DNA of 33,454 nucleotides from Gammaproteobacteria bacterium (GTDB taxonomy: Bacteria; Pseudomonadota; Gammaproteobacteria; Enterobacterales; Alteromonadaceae): the NCBI GenBank assembly GCA_023380515.1, contig JAMCRH010000303.1, forward strand, positions 1 to 33,454, written 5' to 3'. Below the pieces are notes generated by a model. The model did not search any database, was not told the DNA's origin, and saw only the letters and a program-made list of their open reading frames with translations. Shown one piece after another: positions 32,177 through 33,454 of this stretch (positions within the stretch are counted from its first letter, which is position 1; the number at the start of each line of letters is the position of its first letter). The position numbers and the translations under genes were made by a program.

Positions 32177-33274
32177 ATGAAAAAATTTGTCGGAATCGCA
32201 CTACCTGCAGTGATTGCTGGTCTGCTTGCAGTTAGCCCACAAGCAGCTGCAGATGACGGTTACTATGCTGGAACGGAAGATATCTCAGTAGGCTTGCGTT
32301 TACACCTTACCAAGTACAGCAATAAGCGTTTTCATGTCGACGGCATGGGCAACTTAACGCCGTTCAGTGGCAGCCTACAGAGCCCTCAGCCAGGTTTAGA
32401 AATTCAGGTTCCTTTGACGAAGCGTTTTGCTGTTCGTTCATACTATGACTACGTAGACGTTGAAACTGATAACGCACAAAACAAAGGCTATGGCCGCATG
32501 ATGGGTTCAGACGTTTTGTTTTTTGCTAATCACAACTGGTATTTCGGTTTAGGTATTAATCAAACCAAAGTACAAGAGCATCGTGATCGCATGGTTCGCG
32601 GAACCTTAGGTTACCGTCATGAAATTTCTGACCGTTTGTTCTTAAAAGCAGAATATGCGGCGCAAACAAAGTCAGATTTTAACGACCAATCGTTTATCTT
32701 AGGTATGGCTTACACCTTCGGTAACAGTGGCCCGTTGTTTGACAACACACGCGATCGTCGCCGTGCAGAGCAAGTCGTTGAAGAGCCAACAGAAGACCGC
32801 ACTACCGATACAGATGGTGACGGCGTTCCAGATTACCGTGACGAGTGTCCAAACACGCCACGTGGCCATGTTGTCGATAGCCGCGGCTGTACTGTGTACA
32901 CCACTCAGCAGGTTTCTGAAGAATTACGCGTTGGTTTCGCATTTGACTCAGCTCGAGTCACAAGCGATTACCAAGGTGATATCCGTCGCTTAGCTGACTT
33001 CATGAAAGAGCACCCAGACACACAAGTCGTTTTACACGGCCACACCGACTTAATCGGTACTGCCGAGTACAACCAGCGCTTGTCAGAGCGTCGTGCTGCA
33101 GCGGTACGTGACATCCTTGTCAACGAGCATGGTATTGCACGTAGCCGTGTACAAACTCGCGGCCACGGTATGAGCCAGCCAGTTGTGAACGAAATTAGCT
33201 TACCAGCTAACGCTCGCAACCGTCGTACTGAAGCGCGTTTGTCAGTAGAAATTCGAGTTCCACAAACTCGTTAA
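32177..33274 (+). CDS. OmpA-family outer-membrane protein with TSP3 segment
   Basis: The product is 365 residues. The signal peptide is about residues 1-25 (cleavage near AAADD). An eight-strand beta-barrel-like region runs to about 195 and ends in a phenylalanine-rich strand (GMAYTFG). A thrombospondin type-3-like calcium-binding segment follows at about 212-243 (DTDGDGVPDYRDECPN). The C-terminal OmpA peptidoglycan-binding domain has VVLHGHTDLIGTAEYNQRLSERRA and TRGHGMSQP. It links the outer membrane to the cell wall. The ribosome binding site is AAGGA. A perfect terminator follows. Confidence 0.93.
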   Translation: MKKFVGIALPAVIAGLLAVSPQAAADDGYYAGTEDISVGLRLHLTKYSNKRFHVDGMGNLTPFSGSLQSPQPGLEIQVPLTKRFAVRSYYDYVDVETDNAQNKGYGRMMGSDVLFFANHNWYFGLGINQTKVQEHRDRMVRGTLGYRHEISDRLFLKAEYAAQTKSDFNDQSFILGMAYTFGNSGPLFDNTRDRRRAEQVVEEPTEDRTTDTDGDGVPDYRDECPNTPRGHVVDSRGCTVYTTQQVSEELRVGFAFDSARVTSDYQGDIRRLADFMKEHPDTQVVLHGHTDLIGTAEYNQRLSERRAAAVRDILVNEHGIARSRVQTRGHGMSQPVVNEISLPANARNRRTEARLSVEIRVPQTR

Positions 33275-33295
33275 TTCTAAATTGACGCACAAATC

Positions 33296-33329
33296 AAAAA
33301 TCCCTCGCTCCGGCGGGGGATTTTTTTTT
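33296..33329 (+). terminator. strong terminator of the ompA-like gene
   Basis: The stem AAAAATCCCTCGC pairs with the downstream strand over about 12-13 bp, including G-U pairs, with a TCCG loop. A run of nine T follows. The group II-like sequence begins two bases later. Confidence 0.92.
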
Positions 33330-33330
33330 G

Positions 33331-33454
33331 GTGCGCCAGGCATGGCGCGTAGCGCCTTGACGGGCGCTGTTCCTGTGCAGGTGGTGCTGGCAGGATGACT
33401 TGGAGGTGGAAGTCCTCTGTGAGCCCGGTAAGGGGAATCACTAGCTGAACTGCA
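33331..33454 (+). mobile_element. 5' end of a group II intron (truncated by window edge)
   Basis: The segment starts GTGCGCC, the conserved group II 5' splice end (GUGYG), one base after the T-tract of the upstream terminator. It then contains blocks typical of domain I of bacterial group II introns: GGCATGG, TTGACGGGCGCTG, GGAGGTGGAAGTCC and GTGAGCCCGGTAAGG. Class C introns insert just behind terminator hairpins, which fits. The reverse transcriptase gene and domains V-VI would lie outside the window. I recognise the pattern but cannot fold or search it here. Confidence 0.72.

Noticed and set aside
1..33454. CRISPR array, tRNA or rRNA genes
   Set aside because: I saw no regularly spaced direct repeats and no tRNA cloverleaf or rRNA signature.

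Overview
The window reads as the chromosome of a motile, marine-type gammaproteobacterium. An Alteromonadales/Idiomarinaceae-like host is my best guess, from the style of the OmpA, CpdB and RlmJ proteins and a GC content that looks near 50%; this is inference, not proven. Four blocks can be told apart.

(1) Positions 1-3.9 kb: an accessory region in which short orphan genes, all on the + strand, are separated by imperfect inverted repeats with the R''/R' cores of integron attC sites (435-495, 1123-1206, 2370-2443, 2944-3021). No integrase gene is visible, so this is either the distal end of an integron cassette array or an integrase-less attC cluster. The cargo is a one-TM protein, a HEPN-like protein with an Rx4H motif, two small membrane proteins and a GNAT acetyltransferase. 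The block ends against a 3' remnant of a flagellin gene that still has its terminator.

(2) Positions 3.9-25.2 kb: a large flagellar locus. On the - strand, flagellin (fliC) is followed by a 1370-residue TPR/O-GlcNAc-transferase-like protein that also carries glycosyltransferase and methyltransferase-like modules, probably a flagellin-modifying enzyme. On the + strand are a PilZ/HD-GYP protein, fliD-fliS-fliT-fliK-flhB2, flhDC, motAB, flhB-flhA-flhF-(flhG-like)-fliA. TAAA-N15-GCCGATAA-type sigma28 promoters precede fliC, the HD-GYP gene, fliD, motA and, surprisingly, the ompA-like gene 7 kb away. The set combines the FlhDC master regulator with the FlhF/FlhG polar-placement pair. That pair is unusual here: FlhF has a C-terminal extension of about 355 residues, and the FlhG-like protein is short and has no Walker A motif but keeps the N-terminal DQAxxLR motif known to stimulate FlhF GTPase. 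No chemotaxis genes follow fliA.

(3) Positions 25.2-33.3 kb: ordinary chromosomal genes. These are a serine beta-lactamase-family hydrolase, a DUF389 membrane protein with a degenerate lipid-kinase-like N-terminus, rlmJ, cpdB, and an OmpA-family protein with a thrombospondin-type-3 calcium-binding segment.

(4) Positions 33,331-33,454: immediately after the U-tract of the ompA terminator the sequence begins GTGCGCC and continues like the 5' domain of a group II intron. The position just behind a terminator hairpin is the hallmark of bacterial class C group II introns. The element runs out of the window.
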